From Fistulifera solaris (lineage: Eukaryota; Bacillariophyta; Bacillariophyceae; Naviculales; Stauroneidaceae): a stretch of DNA of 50,458 bases. Within the stretch, counting starts at the first letter, position 1. Each line of letters begins with the position of its first letter. Of this stretch, positions 12,564 to 24,722 are shown in pieces. A model generated the notes under the pieces. The model was not told where the DNA came from and searched no databases. It was given only the letters and a program-made list of their open reading frames with translations. Where the stretch lies: assembly GCA_030295235.1 (NCBI GenBank), contig AP026175.1, positions 1-50,458 on the forward strand, read 5' to 3'. The translations under genes and the position numbers were made by a program.

Positions 12564-13445
12564 AACATTCGAAACGAAAATCATCCGTATCGTCGACTGC
12601 CATTTTTCACTATGACAGTAAAGTGTAAGTTGCACGCGATCGCGACTGAATTTCAGTCACTCGAAACGCCACACCACCGAAGCAATGAAAACACCAAAGT
12701 TGTCTTCAAACAAAAGCGCGAAGTGTAACATCAAATGCCATGGAAATACCAATAATAAATGAATTAACTATCATCTATCATCTTCATTCGAAGCGCAGCT
12801 ATTTGCGTCGGAAAGCATCCGTATCGTCGACTGGTTATTTTCATTATGATGGTAAAGTGTATGTTCTACGCGATCGCGACTCAACTTCAGTCACTCGAAA
12901 CGCCACCGAAGCAATGAAAACACCAAAGTTGTCTTCAAACAAAAGCGCGAAGTGTAGAATCAAATGCCATGGAAAACCAATAATAAATGAATTAACTATC
13001 ATCTATCATCTTCATTCGAAGCGCAGCTATTTGCGTCGGAAAGCATCCGTATCGTCGACTGGTTATTTTCATTATGATGGTAAAGTGTATGTTCTACGCG
13101 ATCGCGACTCAACTTCAGTCACTCGAAACGCCACCGAAGCAATGAGAGCACCGAAGTTGTTCAGTCTATAATTAATCAACATTTAAATACCAATATATAA
13201 ATATGAACTAACATTTTCTTCACTCGAAACGCAACTATTTGCGTCGAAAAGCATCCGTACCAGGTACAGTACAGTATCGTCGACTGCAATTTGCACTAGG
13301 ATGGTAAAGTGTTGGTTGTACGCGATCGAGAATAAATTTCAGTCACCATTAAAAGAAGAAAACAACATTGAAACGCCACCAAAGTTGTCCTCAAACAAAA
13401 CGCGAAGTGCATACCATGTAATCGAATGCCCTGAAAATACCAATA
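12564..13445. repeat. Tandem repeat array, 228-bp unit, about four copies
   Basis: The marker CATCCGTA recurs at 12582, 12816, 13044 and 13252. The two central copies are nearly identical with a 228-bp period (the AATAATAAAT marker lies at 12751 and 12979); the outer copies are diverged and carry indels. Because 228 is divisible by three, an open frame runs through the two central copies (12740-13171) and encodes a repeated HYDGKVYVLRDRD peptide. The outer copies do not keep that frame, so I treat it as non-coding satellite or promoter duplication. It lies immediately upstream of the LRR gene. Confidence 0.85.
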
Positions 13446-14334
13446 TATGAGATATGAACTACTGTATCATCTTCATTCGAAACAACTCATGCTTTATGGG
13501 TCGAAAACAAAAATGCTCAAAATACCAGCTGATTATAGGTTTACTTTGCGATTTGAATGATGACCAGACCTATGAGGTGCTATGGCGACACAATAAATTC
13601 TCAAGCCACTTAAGCGATAACAACCAATACTAATATTGTTTCAAGCAACATGATACCTCTAGCAGGACCTCAAACCAGGCTTGCATTCGGCTCGGATTGT
13701 TGAAGCTCTGATATTCATCAAGTTTGGCATTGCTTTTCAAACCAACTACGATGATTTTGTGAAAGGAAATAAGGAACTTGGTTTTAAGAAAAACATTGAA
13801 TTGATAAGGTCTGGAGAAAATATAAAAAATTACGTCGAAAAAGAGCTTATCACTCGTGACTAAATTCAGTCATGTATAATTTGAGACCACAGTTTTCGCG
13901 GTGTCAACATGGTTATGGATTTTCGAGCAAAACGAACCGAAAACGCGCTGCAGAAAAGCGCATAAGAAGCAACGCTTATATGGAACGCAGCAGAGCTGTT
14001 AACAAGTAGAAGATTCACCATAGTGGCGGACGCGTGAAGTCAAAATGATGAAACGATTGTTCTAACTCATGATTACAGTTTAGTCACGTTCATGGTCCCT
14101 ACAAAAAGTAGTCTACACTTCGGGCTATACATTGAAGATTATTTTTCTTCGTCCAACCTCCAACCGTCGTACCCTGTTATACGTTCTTGCGTTAACGTGG
14201 AGAGTGCGGCGGAGACGTCATTTCGGCGTTTGCTTTTGGCTCTCTTACAACAAAGGCGAACGGAATCCATTTTGGCTGCTTTCATTAACTGGTTACTAAT
14301 CCTTCATATTCATCGAAGTCGATTCAAACAAGCA
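13446..14334. other. Intergenic spacer
   Basis: AT-rich sequence upstream of the second protease paralogue. A 60-codon open frame at 13681-13863 has no recognisable feature. The frame open from 14092 is probably 5' leader, because the signal peptide starts at the internal ATG 14335. Confidence 0.5.
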
Positions 14335-16895
14335 ATGAGGAGAGTTATTTCAGTCGCTTATTTGTTTCTATTGTTTCTGCGGTTGCGGGTCAATCACGCC
14401 TTTGTCGTGCCCGCTCAAAGATCGACTATTGCATTGACGAGTTCAACCAGTCGCTTGACACGAAGCAATCCTACGACCGAACTCTTCTTTCGACGAATAA
14501 CAATGATGAGAATATTACAATTGATGATGAAAGTGACAAAAGCGACGGAAATTTAATCGATTTAAGAGTCTATTGGGTCGATTGCTTGTCAAAGAGACGC
14601 CGTCATCATCCACGTCGTCGCTGTCGGAGGAAGATACATCACGAGATACTTCGCTACTGGTCGTAGAAAAAGGCGAAATAGATAACAATACAAGCAAGAA
14701 AGATGAGCAAAAGATGAACCGCTAGAGCCGATGGAACAGGCGAAGGGACTGCGCAGTGCGGGGCCGAAAAAGCTAGACTCGAAGCGGAACGAATGGATGT
14801 TGCGTTGACGCTTGAAAAATTGCCCGTCTGGAGAAAGAATTGACCAAACCCAATGCTGAAGTGGAAACGCTACAGCAACAGCTCACGGCGTTGCAACGCA
14901 AGCTCGCACAGTCCTCTTCTTTGAGTAGCACAAACGGAAGCCACGCGACTATTACGGATAGTGCCACGAGCACGGAAACACCGAAATCCGATGAAAAGTC
15001 ACCCCGGTAAAGGAGGTCCGCGATTTTAGCAGCACTGAGCTATCAAAAATCGTTGAGCCGGTCGACGAAGATGATATTCAAGCGAACATTGTAATACTGG
15101 AAAAGACACCAAAGTTCATGCTTGAAACTTTAGCAGCAGGGTCAGGAGAAGTGCCCGATGAAAACGGCGCATATAATCTCACAAATGTGGCAATCAAACT
15201 CGATCAAGTCAGACGATATGATTTTTCGAACAGCCCCAAGCCTGCGCCGAGTTTTACTGCAGCGCAAATCAAGGAAAAGGAAGAAGAATTAAAGAAAGAA
15301 GCTATATGGTGGATGATGAGTCCTCTCAAAGCAAAGGCAGGTGGCAATTCTACCAGGTTCGCGCTTCTTCTGCTTGAATTTGAATACTATACAAATGATG
15401 TCATTATCGGTGAGGAGGATGCGGGGAGCTCTACGCCAAGCCGGAAGAAAACAAACCGAATGGTTGCAATTGTTCAATAAGTCACAAGTAGACTCTGGTA
15501 TAGACATGCTTTACCCCGCATGTACACGGCGAAGTGAGATCCCTACCGAAGCGGTGATGGAACGGTTCATGCAGCAGGTTTTGCCTCAGACAGATTTCGT
15601 TCCGTTGGGGACGTATCAAAAGTGGAGAGTGGGTATATCATACGCGGCAATGCTAAACGTGACAATTCGAAAGTAGTGGAGTCGATCGACCGCACGTTAG
15701 GTCCAATGGCTGAAAAATGACTGTTCTTTATACAACAGATTTCACCATTTATACTGATGATGAGATTTCAAGAGACCCGTTTTTGATCCGATTTCCGTGC
15801 CTCCTATGCTGTACATTATTGGTCCAGAAGCAACTCGCGAATCGAAACCCATTCAGCTAGGTACGTCCGCCTCTCATTCAGAGGGACGTCGTGGTATTTG
15901 AGTATTTATCCTTTCCTCTTTAATGCTGGAATCGCCAAACGTGTCGACGATGATTTGGCACTGGTCGATGCAGGTTTGCAGCCCGATTTGCTTTGGTTGA
16001 CGGACTTGAGCGTTCCATTGTTTGCATCTTTCATGAGCATTTTATTGGCACACGAAATGGGCCATATCATTGCTGCTGGTATTCACAAAGTAAGTCGCCA
16101 GACTGTTTAAGCGTTCGTTAACGTACTCGATGTCTAATTCGAAAATCGCAGTTCAAATCTTCCGTTCCGACTTTTGTCCCATCACTGATAACGGGGTGAC
16201 AAGTACCGTAACTACTTTCAAGACACTGCCTCCTACAAAGAATGCCATGTTCGACTTCGGTCTAGCTGGTCCTGCTCTGGGACTTTTCGCCAGCGTTGCA
16301 GCCCTTGCTGTAGGTAGTCAGCTGACCGTGGCCGGAGATCCAACCAATTTCCTGCTCTCCCTCTAGATATATTGCGGCAAAGTACGTTAGGAGGGGTATT
16401 ATCGATTATTTTTAGGGGTGGAGCACTATATATTCCCGAAGGCGCCTTGGGTACAACTGCTGCTGCACAAATGACCACACCTCTCCGGACCCAATCTGCA
16501 CTGCAGTGATACATAGGACTCATTGTGAATGCCCTGAGTCTTCTCCCGATTGGCAGTGAGTCACTCTTTATTCTTGTTGTTTGAGTTGACAAAACGATGA
16601 CTAACTAAATCCTCTTTCTTCTCATGTAGCAACGGATGGTGGCCGTATCGCCTTGGCTCTGTTTGGTCGAGCGTCAAAATTAGCTGTCGGGAACATGACC
16701 ATGCTCGCCTTGCTCATCGCTGGAGTCCTGGGATCTGATCTTTTCCTTTTCTATTTTGCCTTTTGTTTGGCTTTTCAAAGCGGCAACGAGGTTCCTGCTC
16801 GCAATGAAGTGGAAAACGTAGACATGACACGTGTATTCGCGGCGACCGGAGCATACGTGATCGTCCTGCTAGCATTGATACCCTTTCAAATATAG
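14335..16895 (+). CDS. Plastid-type site-2 protease, EGY-like (paralogue 2)
   Basis: Paralogue of the gene at 7884-10486. Met 14335 begins a signal peptide (VISVAYLFLLFLRLRV) ending in NHAF|VVPAQRS, a good diatom plastid import motif. A coiled coil matching the paralogue (RLEAERMDVALTLEK, about 14775-14820) is followed by an acidic linker, GYIIRGNAKR and a YTTDFTIYTDDE strand. The membrane core has AHEMGH (zinc ligands, about 16050), FDFGLAGPALG, a degraded HP motif, YIGLIVNALSLLPIG|TTDGGR and a final helix pair ending VLLALIPFQI. Introns 16090-16151 (phase 0) and 16556-16629 (GTGAG, phase 1) match the paralogue in place and phase. Frame breaks at 15618 (AAAA), 15714 (AAAAA) and 15780 (TTTTT) are each repaired by one base. 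EGY proteases are needed for plastid development in plants; the substrate here is unknown. Confidence 0.88.
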
Positions 16896-17873
16896 AGATA
16901 AAAAGAAAGTCTCTTTATTAAGCGTTTTCTTACCTGTCTGTGCGTAATACCTCCTGTGTATCCATGACGTTTGCTTTCGCATGTCAGACGTCTACGGTTC
17001 GGTTTGCGGACAACAGCTTCTCTGTCTGGAATAGAGTCTATTCCTTTTCCTGAAGTTTAGCATTCAGCTCTGATGCCGAGCGGTCTTCATCCATAAACCG
17101 AACAAGTAAATCAGCTTGGATGTTAGGTGGCTAAGATGATTGATGACTTGATTAATTGGTTCGCAATTTGCGATCTTCAAGGTGTTCGAATTTTAACTAT
17201 CATCTACGGTGTACTGTTTATTGTTAAAAGTGAAGCTGTGATAACTTGATACGACTAATTTCTATGCAGTCATAGCAAAGAACATAAACGAAGACCGTTC
17301 CACGGAAATGGTCTTTACTAAATACTAAGTTTTCTGTTTTCTTTAGGACTTTAGAATGAGTTTCTGAAAGAAAGAAAAATATTTGTGCCAAAAGAGAAAA
17401 CCAGTGGAAAATTCAGTCAAATGTCGAAAAAGCATCCGCATTTCAGGAAAATTAGGAATAAATATGAGTTTAGCAAAAAAATCAACTCCACCTAAAATAA
17501 TAATCACAAAGTTTCTATGACTGGTGAACAATGAGCAATTATCACAAGTTGAACCTATCGGTATCCAGCTTCCAGATTTGATAGTCGAGCGTCGAGCGTG
17601 ACGTGTCTGTGTTTCGTATTGTGTACGCAAGTATCCTGTGAAAATACCTGTGTAGTAGCTGTTCTTGACACCTAAGTGCTGACAATCACACACACTGTAC
17701 TTTGTAGAATAAAACTACCACACGTCACACGTATTATAGACGTCCACCACCCACCGGCGTTCGCCCAAACGCGAACAGCCAACTTTTCCTTCGTAAATTG
17801 TAACAAACCCGAAGACCTTCATTGCTCTTCATTTGTCATGCATTCCATAAAACGAGTACCTTTCCAAATAATA
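16896..17873. other. Intergenic spacer
   Basis: Nearly 1 kb without a supported gene. A 116-codon minus-strand open frame (17343-17693) has no start context, domain or targeting signal that I recognise. The right part is presumably the HSF gene promoter. Confidence 0.5.
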
Positions 17874-18980
17874 ATGAGCGGAAAAGAGAATTCGACAATC
17901 GAGACGGCGATGGTAAGAAACAGCTTGTTATTCGCGTTCGGATCGCAATGAAATAAACTCACATTGATCCTCTCTTGATCTTTCATCGTCTGCAGCAGAA
18001 AATGCTCAAGATCATTTGAAAAGGCGTAAGAAGTCGTCCAGAAGCCTCTCATCCTTCCAATAAAAGGGCAAAAGTGAGGCGCTACCGTCAAGCACTGGAA
18101 AAGATGGCAAGGTAAAAGGCAAGAAGGCGAAGAATGAATCGAACGGTTTGTCCTTCCCAGAGAAACTCATGCAAATAATGGAGCACAGCGAGTATTGGGA
18201 TGCCATAAAGTGGTCCAGTGATGGATGCGCGTTCGGTATCAATCCAGAACCGTTCACTGAGAAGATAATCGATACACACTTCCAAGGCGGTCTCTTCGAA
18301 AGCATGCAGAAGCGACTCTCTAGGTGGGGTTTCAGAGAGTTCCGATGCATCTTGAGTTCACGGAAACTGGATTGCTTATCATCATGTGCTCTTTAAGCGA
18401 GGAAAACCAGAGCTATTTCAAAATTTGTTATCTACCGAGATGCTGAACATAATGGCAAAGAATAAAGAAGAATCAGCCTTGGTTACAGCAAGAAGGACGT
18501 CGCATCCGCAACTACCTAGAGATGCAAGCCGACCGACTGCATTGAACAGCGATGATAATGAAGCGACTCTGTAATATTCGCAAGCAGCTTCGGTTAACAA
18601 TTCCTGGTCGTTGCAGCATCCCCTTTCAATGAACTTTGTTCATGCGCAAAACCTTTCACGGTTGAATGTTGGTGATATATCGTCCAACTCGACGGGTTGC
18701 TGCCGGTCAATAGCCATCAGGCAAACCTTCTTCCTTTGCAACAAGCGCAGTTGCTGAGATATTTGCAGCAAGTCAGAGATTTATCAATTACCAGGAATGC
18801 TTCGTCGAATCCGCTTCTGAATTTGTCACGAGTAGGACCCTGACGCAACCATGGGTCGACAACGAAAGAATGCTGCCTTTGTTGTCTATCATTCGTTCTA
18901 ATGCTTTGGATGAGCTTCGCGTGGCTAGCCTAACGGATGAACAGCTGCTTGAGCTCTATCTTCGCTCCAGACAGCTTTAG
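17874..18980 (+). CDS. HSF-type DNA-binding transcription factor
   Basis: Contains an HSF DNA-binding domain of the diatom type: FPEKLMQIMEH..YWDAIKW (about 18150), ITP-like NPEPFTEKII, FESMQKRLSRWGFRE (recognition helix region, about 18295-18345) and HVLFKRGKPELF (18380-18420). Such proteins bind nuclear DNA; they are the largest transcription factor family in diatoms and only some respond to heat. The N-terminus is basic and low in complexity (KKSSRS, KGKKAKNES). A short first exon from Met 17874 with an intron near 17913-18000 (GTAAG..CTGCAG) is likely, but frame shifts prevent a firm junction. The C-terminus ends in a short acidic helix (TDEQLLELYLRSRQL) at 18980. Converges with the PLAA gene only 41 bp away. 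Confidence 0.8.
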
Positions 18981-19021
18981 TTAGTAATCATAAATGTAAA
19001 AGACAACCAGACACTTTTTGC

Positions 19022-21356
19022 TTATTGTAATACGGCGTAAACTTCTTTCGCGCAAGCCTTTGCGATATCTCCATGCGGCGAAGCGGCTGGTTCGACCATT
19101 GATGCCATGTAGAGACTGCTGGCTATTGATTTGGCATTCGCATGGGACAATACTAGCGTACCAAGCGTTTGAAGTGTTCGTAATAGAGCTTCTGTTTCGT
19201 ATTGGCGATTGGTCAAAATGTCCTTGATGCTGGAAATAATGGTATCACAATTCACGGCCGTCGCTTCCTCTGTTTGTCTATCATGAGTGGGCTGCATGGA
19301 GTAGACTAGATTGTGCAACACGGTGGCCACCGACAATCGGACATTCTTATTATCGGACTGCACGTGTCGTGCAGCGCACGCGCAAAAAGTTCTCGGTCGG
19401 ATGTCGATAAGCAGTTTGGGTTTGAAGCTAACACGTTAGCCACCAGTCGTAAGGTCAACATCGGAATCGCTACAGCCGCCGGTCCCGATAACGTTCCGAA
19501 CGATGATTGATCCATCTCACACAGCTTTCACTAGAGAGGACGCATTGTATTGTATACCATCCGGGTGCCGTACTGCCATGCGCGCCAGGTCCAAGGCGGG
19601 AAAGGCCAAGGACGGCGACAGAGATTGTATGCAATGCTGAAGAAAATGCCAATGCTGCGGGGTGACATGACTTACGTGATAGCGCTGTGGCGCCCAACAC
19701 CTCGACAAGTGATGCTAGCGTCGATCGATCCGAGTCATCGGACAAACTTTCTTCCAATTTAAATTGAATTTTCGACAGCGTCGTCGTAGCTGTGGCGGCT
19801 GTCAAATCAAACGCTTTGGCGTGAGCAATAGGAAGATGTTGATAAGATACCAAAGGTGTTCCGGTGGTCGCCCGAGGCATTGTGTTGAAGGCCGGGCCCG
19901 CTGAGCCAGCAGAGCCAATTGTCGGTGGCGCGGTACCCACACGTTGTTGAATGTAATCCGCAATTTGCGCCAGGTGATATTGTGGCAATTGATGGGCATC
20001 CAAAAACGTTGTGCCGCCACGAACGTATTCTCCAATATTGTATCCGACACGCAACTGCGCTACACCGCCGCCGGTCTGATCGACTTCGATGGGTAAAACG
20101 TGATCGTAATGGACACCATCGATCATGCCACTACCATTGCTATCAGTGCCTTGACTACCAACGACCTGTCCGACTTCAATCCAAGTGGAAGAAACCATAC
20201 TCCATTGTGCCGCAATGGCGATACCATTTTTCTGAAAAACTTGCACTTGTCCTTCCGATGTACCCCGATGTTGTGCTTGATGCTTCCATTTCGGTAATTT
20301 GGCAATTTCTTCCGAGGAAGGACCCGTTTTGGTATGTGCCTGCTCCACGAGTTGTCGAAACGCTTCCTGTTCCGCGATATCAGCGATCCGTTCTGTAGCC
20401 CGGGTGAAAATTCGCAGTTGACCATCATCACAGCACGTGGCGACATCACCATTGGGCAAGGGAACTACATTCCATACCGTTGTAGGATGCAAAATCGTTT
20501 GAGGAGGATTTTCGTCTTGCAATGACCAAAATACGACGTGCCCATCTTCGGCACTTGCAATACACGTCGTCGCGTCACCGGATGTCGTTACCGAAAGCAA
20601 CATGGGCGGTTGCTGCTGTTGTCCTAGCTGTGGTACAAACACCAACGTTCCCGTCGCTTTTCCTGTTTCCACATCTCTCATAACGACCGTTCCGTCATTT
20701 GAGCATGTCATGAGTGCCGAATCATTACAACAATGAATACTCCGAATCGGACCTTGATGATCGTTTACGACGGAATGCAACAATTGCACGAGCCCCGTCT
20801 CGACATGGACACTCCATATGCGGACTTGGTAGTCTTTATGACATTATTGACAGCTACTCCGGCCGACCCTGTCGCAATTTTCAATACATTTGGCTGTGAC
20901 GAAGGCAAGGCAACGACACACGTTGAATTTTCGTGTCCTTCGAGTGTCGCTAAAAGCACTTTGCGTTGCCAGTCCCACACTTTGACGGTTCCATCCCATG
21001 ATCCTGATAAGAGGTAATAATTTTGTTGCGTTTGTGCCCAAGATAAAGAGGTGACAGGTTTCGTATGCCCCTCAAAGGTTCCGAGACATTCGTAGGAACT
21101 CCGTGTATCGAAATATCGAATGACACTGTCTTTGCAGGCTGTAACGAGTTGTGTGTGCAAAGACGTCACTGCCGTCACAGTATGATTGTGTTGAAAGGTA
21201 ATCGGTTGTAAAGTACCTGAAGGTACGTGAAATTCACAAGGAACCTCCTTGTGTTCCCACGATCATGCGAATGTCATCAGTGTCTTCGTTCTCAATGACA
21301 CAAGCCGTACGAATCCCTTGATCGTCTAACGAAGAAAAGTTTGCGATAATTCCCAT
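19022..21356 (-). CDS. PLAA/Doa1 (Ufd3)-like ubiquitin-binding WD40 protein
   Basis: Cofactor of the Cdc48/p97 segregase in ubiquitin handling. From Met 21356, WD40 blades follow (FEGHTKPVTSLSW..SGSWDGTVKVWDW; SNDGTVVMRDVETGKATG; AEDGHVVFWSL). A PFU domain (about 20000-20200: DHVLPIEVD, LRVGYNIGEYVRGGTTFL, LAQIADYI) binds ubiquitin in the known family. A C-terminal PUL domain of ARM-like helices (about 19030-19850: IQFKLEESL, MLTLRLVANVLA, NVRLSVATVLHNLVYS) binds Cdc48. The order WD40-PFU-PUL is diagnostic. The frame breaks at about 21240, 20790, 19600 and 19440 without loss of domain sequence. It shares an 80-bp intergenic region with the divergent gene at 21436. Confidence 0.92.
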
Positions 21357-21435
21357 TCGATTTGCATAATCTTACGTAATTAGTCGCAGGAAGTAAAATA
21401 GAATCGGGTGATGTTTGAAAGGATAAAGAAAACCA
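21357..21435. promoter_or_regulatory. Likely shared bidirectional promoter
   Basis: Only 79 bp separate the start codon of the PLAA-like gene (minus) from the first ATG of the LRR-like gene (plus), so both 5' regions must overlap here. I see no clear TATA box. The inference rests on spacing, and the start of the right-hand gene is not certain. Confidence 0.4.
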
Positions 21436-22596
21436 ATGGCTTTAGCAACAACAAAAGTGTTATGTGAATGTAGGGATGCGACGGGACACGCGAGAGCGAC
21501 GAGCGAGCGCCAGCGAGAGATGGTTGACGAAGCATTTCGAATTAATTCGATGTCACAGCATGTTTTAACCGGTAAAGAAATCGTCTTTTGGACTAGTCGG
21601 TTGGCGGTAGTAAGACTACACTCTAGAAAGTATAGTCCATTTAGCGATGATTATGAAGCCAAAAGAATGTCTTCACAAGTCCTGAAACTTTGCATTTTGC
21701 GACGATCGCTACGAGGAGGAGTCGATTTCGAAAATATAAAGTTTCCACACTTATAATGGTGATGAATAGAAGATGGGATCTAGAGGAGCTCATTGTGTGT
21801 GACCCCAAGGACCTCCGACCTCCGAGTTCTTACCGAGGTGGATCAGATGTATTTAAATTGTTGCCTCCGAATACTGCATTTTCTTCTGTAAGCAGAGCAA
21901 TTTTGTTTGGGCTTTTGGAGAGGCTGAAATATACTTGACATCGCAAGGAGGACGTAGTGTTGTTTCAAATGATTCCGATAATGTCGCTTCTTGAAAAGCT
22001 TACGATTGCTTGTTGGAAATTCACCAGCCTTGTCATTCTTTCCAGTTTATTTCGCGAAACTCAAACATCAAAATATTTTCTTCTTGCGATTATCATTTTG
22101 GTGGGTAAATACAACCCTGCTACTTGCCCTTTACACATGCCACCTTCGGATAAGTGGGAAGCTTTGTTGGTTCATGCTCTCCGGAAAAACAAGACCTTAA
22201 CCTATTTTGTTCATCAAGATTTGAATCTATCGGGTAAAACCTTGTGTAGAAGTCCGAGTGATGCTTTGTCGCTACATCCGACCATACAACCTTTGACAAT
22301 TTTTTCAGGGAAACATTTCGAGGGCCTATCGCTTCTGTATTGAGAATAGTTGGCTTCGGCTAGCACGACAAAACAGAGACATAACAGAAAGTCTCTTTGA
22401 TCTTGGTCGGAAAAGGAAGAGCGAGGAGGTAGGATTCGTTGAGTGCGACCTCCGAATGAATCGGATTCATAAGAACTTGCACGATCAGAAGCACGATCGT
22501 TACCAAGAAATGGGAGTCGAAGATCTGATTACAGCAAACAAGGATCTTGGATGTTTGCATCTGTTGTTATTAGCCGATCCTGCTCTTGGCAAATAA
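21436..22596 (+). CDS. LRR-like (RNI-type) hypothetical protein
   Basis: Weakly recognisable. Frame segments give LEELIVCDPKDLRPPSS, LEKLTIACWKF, WEALLVHALRKNKTLTYF and LSLHPTIQPLTI, then a C-terminal NSWLRLARQNRDI and a leucine-rich end (CLHLLLLADPALGK) stopping at 22596. The LxxLxL spacing, the ALRKNKTLT phrase and the LHPTIQ phrase resemble ribonuclease-inhibitor-type LRR proteins that are abundant in diatoms; these usually serve as protein-binding scaffolds. About 380 residues. At least three frame changes. The first ATG at 21436 is the ORF start; 21550 is an alternative. The function cannot be inferred, and a decayed family member is possible. Confidence 0.5.
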
Positions 22597-23033
22597 TCAA
22601 TTGAGTCACTAATGTGCTGCAATCGCCATCTTAAGACCATCCGTCGTGATCGCAAGCGGCTTCTATGGAATTACTTATTGAAGATGGAGCTCTTCTACAT
22701 GGTAGTTGAAACGAGTAAATGAAACGCTATGATTTTAGTGTATCTCCGTAGCTCAGCTATTTGTAAAGCTTGTGATCAGAACACTTGCAGTGGTGTATTG
22801 ACATCCCTCCTCTATTTGGAGTTCTTCCACAATTTCATCAAACGTAAATTCTCGTTAAACGCAACATAACACAGCAATGTTGGCTCGGAGAAAGTCAATT
22901 TCGTTTTCTGCCTTCCTCTTTTCGACCCAAAAGGAGGCGTCTTCTGTGTTCTTATACTGATGCAAGAGAAAGAATCCCTGGCTTTTCTTGCTTCAACTTT
23001 ATGTTCCAAATCCAATAATCGAAAGGCCGGTTG
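22597..23033. other. Intergenic spacer
   Basis: No gene seen. It separates the 3' ends of the convergent LRR-like and SET genes. Confidence 0.5.
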
Positions 23034-23734
23034 TTATCGATATGCCGATCGATCGTACTGCGGACCATAATCCATGAACAGTTCTTCTCCTGCCACGACA
23101 TTTCGCTCGAGGCGTAGCACAACTTTCCGTTCGCTCAAAACTTCTTCCGTCACGACATTAACATCTTTTCCTTTGGGCGGTTCATTGATGCGACACAATG
23201 TCGTAGCCACACCAAAGAGAAAGGGCGCGGTGGGGCTGCTGCAAAGTTGTCTAGCGTTCCGACGCTATTCGTCGGATCAATTAATGCCGAATTATCGGAA
23301 AATCTCCATATATACGTTTGACATTCGGGATATTGGATCGCCTTTTGTTGCACTCGACGATCATTCATCGCAACGACAATCCCCGGGTATGTCCCTAGAA
23401 CCGTGCCAGCGCCCAAATCTTGTGTCACAAACAACCCCGCCACAGCGCTCGGACGAACTTCCAGCAAAGTCTCAGGGGCTAGGAGGGTTCCTCTTGGTCG
23501 ATCGAGAATAGCAACTAAACTAGCGTACGTGAACAAACCCGTTCCCAAGCGCAACGACCAAGCCACAATGGGGTCATTAAACCAATTTGTTGAAGACGGC
23601 GTCAAAGAAACAACAACTCCCGCTCGTTTCGAATAAAACGTCGATTGATGAGAAGCGGAGAAGGAATGTACAATCGTAGGCCAGAAAAGGAGAAGGAAAC
23701 AAAGAGGATGACGAGTGAAACTAAGCGTCGTCAT
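23034..23734 (-). CDS. SET-domain protein with plastid-type leader
   Basis: From Met 23734 a signal peptide (PLCFLLLFWPTIVHSF) is followed by SASHQ, resembling a diatom plastid import site. The rest is a compact SET domain: SAVAGLFVTQDLGAGTVLGTYPG (the N-terminal SET strand pair, about 23385-23450), WRFSDNSALIDPTNSVG (about 23260-23310), LCRINEPP (the position of the usual NHxC knot) and GEELFMDYGPQYDRSAYR at the C-terminus. SET enzymes methylate lysines. A small plastid-type SET protein would resemble Rubisco or ribosomal lysine methyltransferases more than histone enzymes, but that is inference. The canonical NH pair is NE here, a variant that may affect cofactor binding. One frame break near 23215. 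About 235 residues. Confidence 0.72.
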
Positions 23735-24722
23735 TTTCGCGATATGTTGCTAATTCGGACTGGCTAGACGAAGGCGAGAATTGGTAGCTTCCTCTTCTTA
23801 TTTTTGTCAGTGTAGTAGCAACGGTAATAAGTGCTGGGTGATGAGGAAGACCAAGTAAGCCTTTTATAATGATAACAACAACACGAATGGTTGCGCTGCT
23901 TTTTCAAATATCGACGGAAGGCCCAGATTTTCTGGGGATGTGAAAACACCGCACGCAAAAAGGTAACTTCAGGTTTTCCGTCTGCTTCGAAATAAACTTA
24001 ACAAAGCCTACTATAGGCGAAAATGTGCTATCTACTTATCCACGACTGGATTCAGTCATGAATCAACAATCGTTCGTTCAATAAACGTTGTGGAGATCCA
24101 TTTCTCTTATTTGCAACGCATTAGTCCTTAGCAGCGTTTTCATTAGTCGCTACTAGAGTTTACGTTGAGGAGCTTGCGAAATGGTGTCTTCGCTACAAAT
24201 TCCTCACGCTGAGAGAGTGAGAGACTGTGCGATGGAGTCATGAAAACCCTAATCGAAAAGGTCTTTCCCGACAAGCAGCGACAGCAAGGCGGGGAATTTT
24301 TAACGCCGCGTGCCCAGCCTTATAAAGTGTTGTCTTGAGTTCTACGTCGCAGAGCAGCAGGTGCGCTCCATCACAAAATTATTCGCCGTTCAATTTCTTT
24401 TCGTCTAATAATGAATCATTCATTTCTTTTCATTCTTTCTCTAAATACCAGCAATAAACACTGCATCTCTCAATGGTATTCTATTTCGGAGGAGGAGCGT
24501 TGTCATCATTATTTGATAACAACAAAACGCCCTTTCTTTGGCGGCCACGCCCGCCCTCACAACTAAAAATAGTATCAGCAGCAGTTCAGGAAATGAGACA
24601 TTCCACCGACGCGATGATAAGCACAACTACAAGTGATTTCGGAAGTTGACGGTTCGTTAACTACTTTTCTGAAAATTTTCCCTCGACGACGATGCAATGA
24701 GAATGGATCTGCGTCATTCAAT
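23735..24722. other. Intergenic spacer
   Basis: About 990 bp without a supportable gene. Short minus-strand frames (for example 24441-24757) are overlapping and featureless. Confidence 0.5.

Noticed and set aside
12740-13171. 143-codon frame inside the tandem array as a gene
   Set aside because: It exists only because the unit length is divisible by three; the diverged outer copies do not preserve it.
13681-13863. 60-codon open frame in a spacer
   Set aside because: Short, AT-rich and without any feature or neighbour context.
17343-17693. 116-codon minus-strand frame
   Set aside because: No domain, leader or sensible composition; it lies in an AT-rich spacer.
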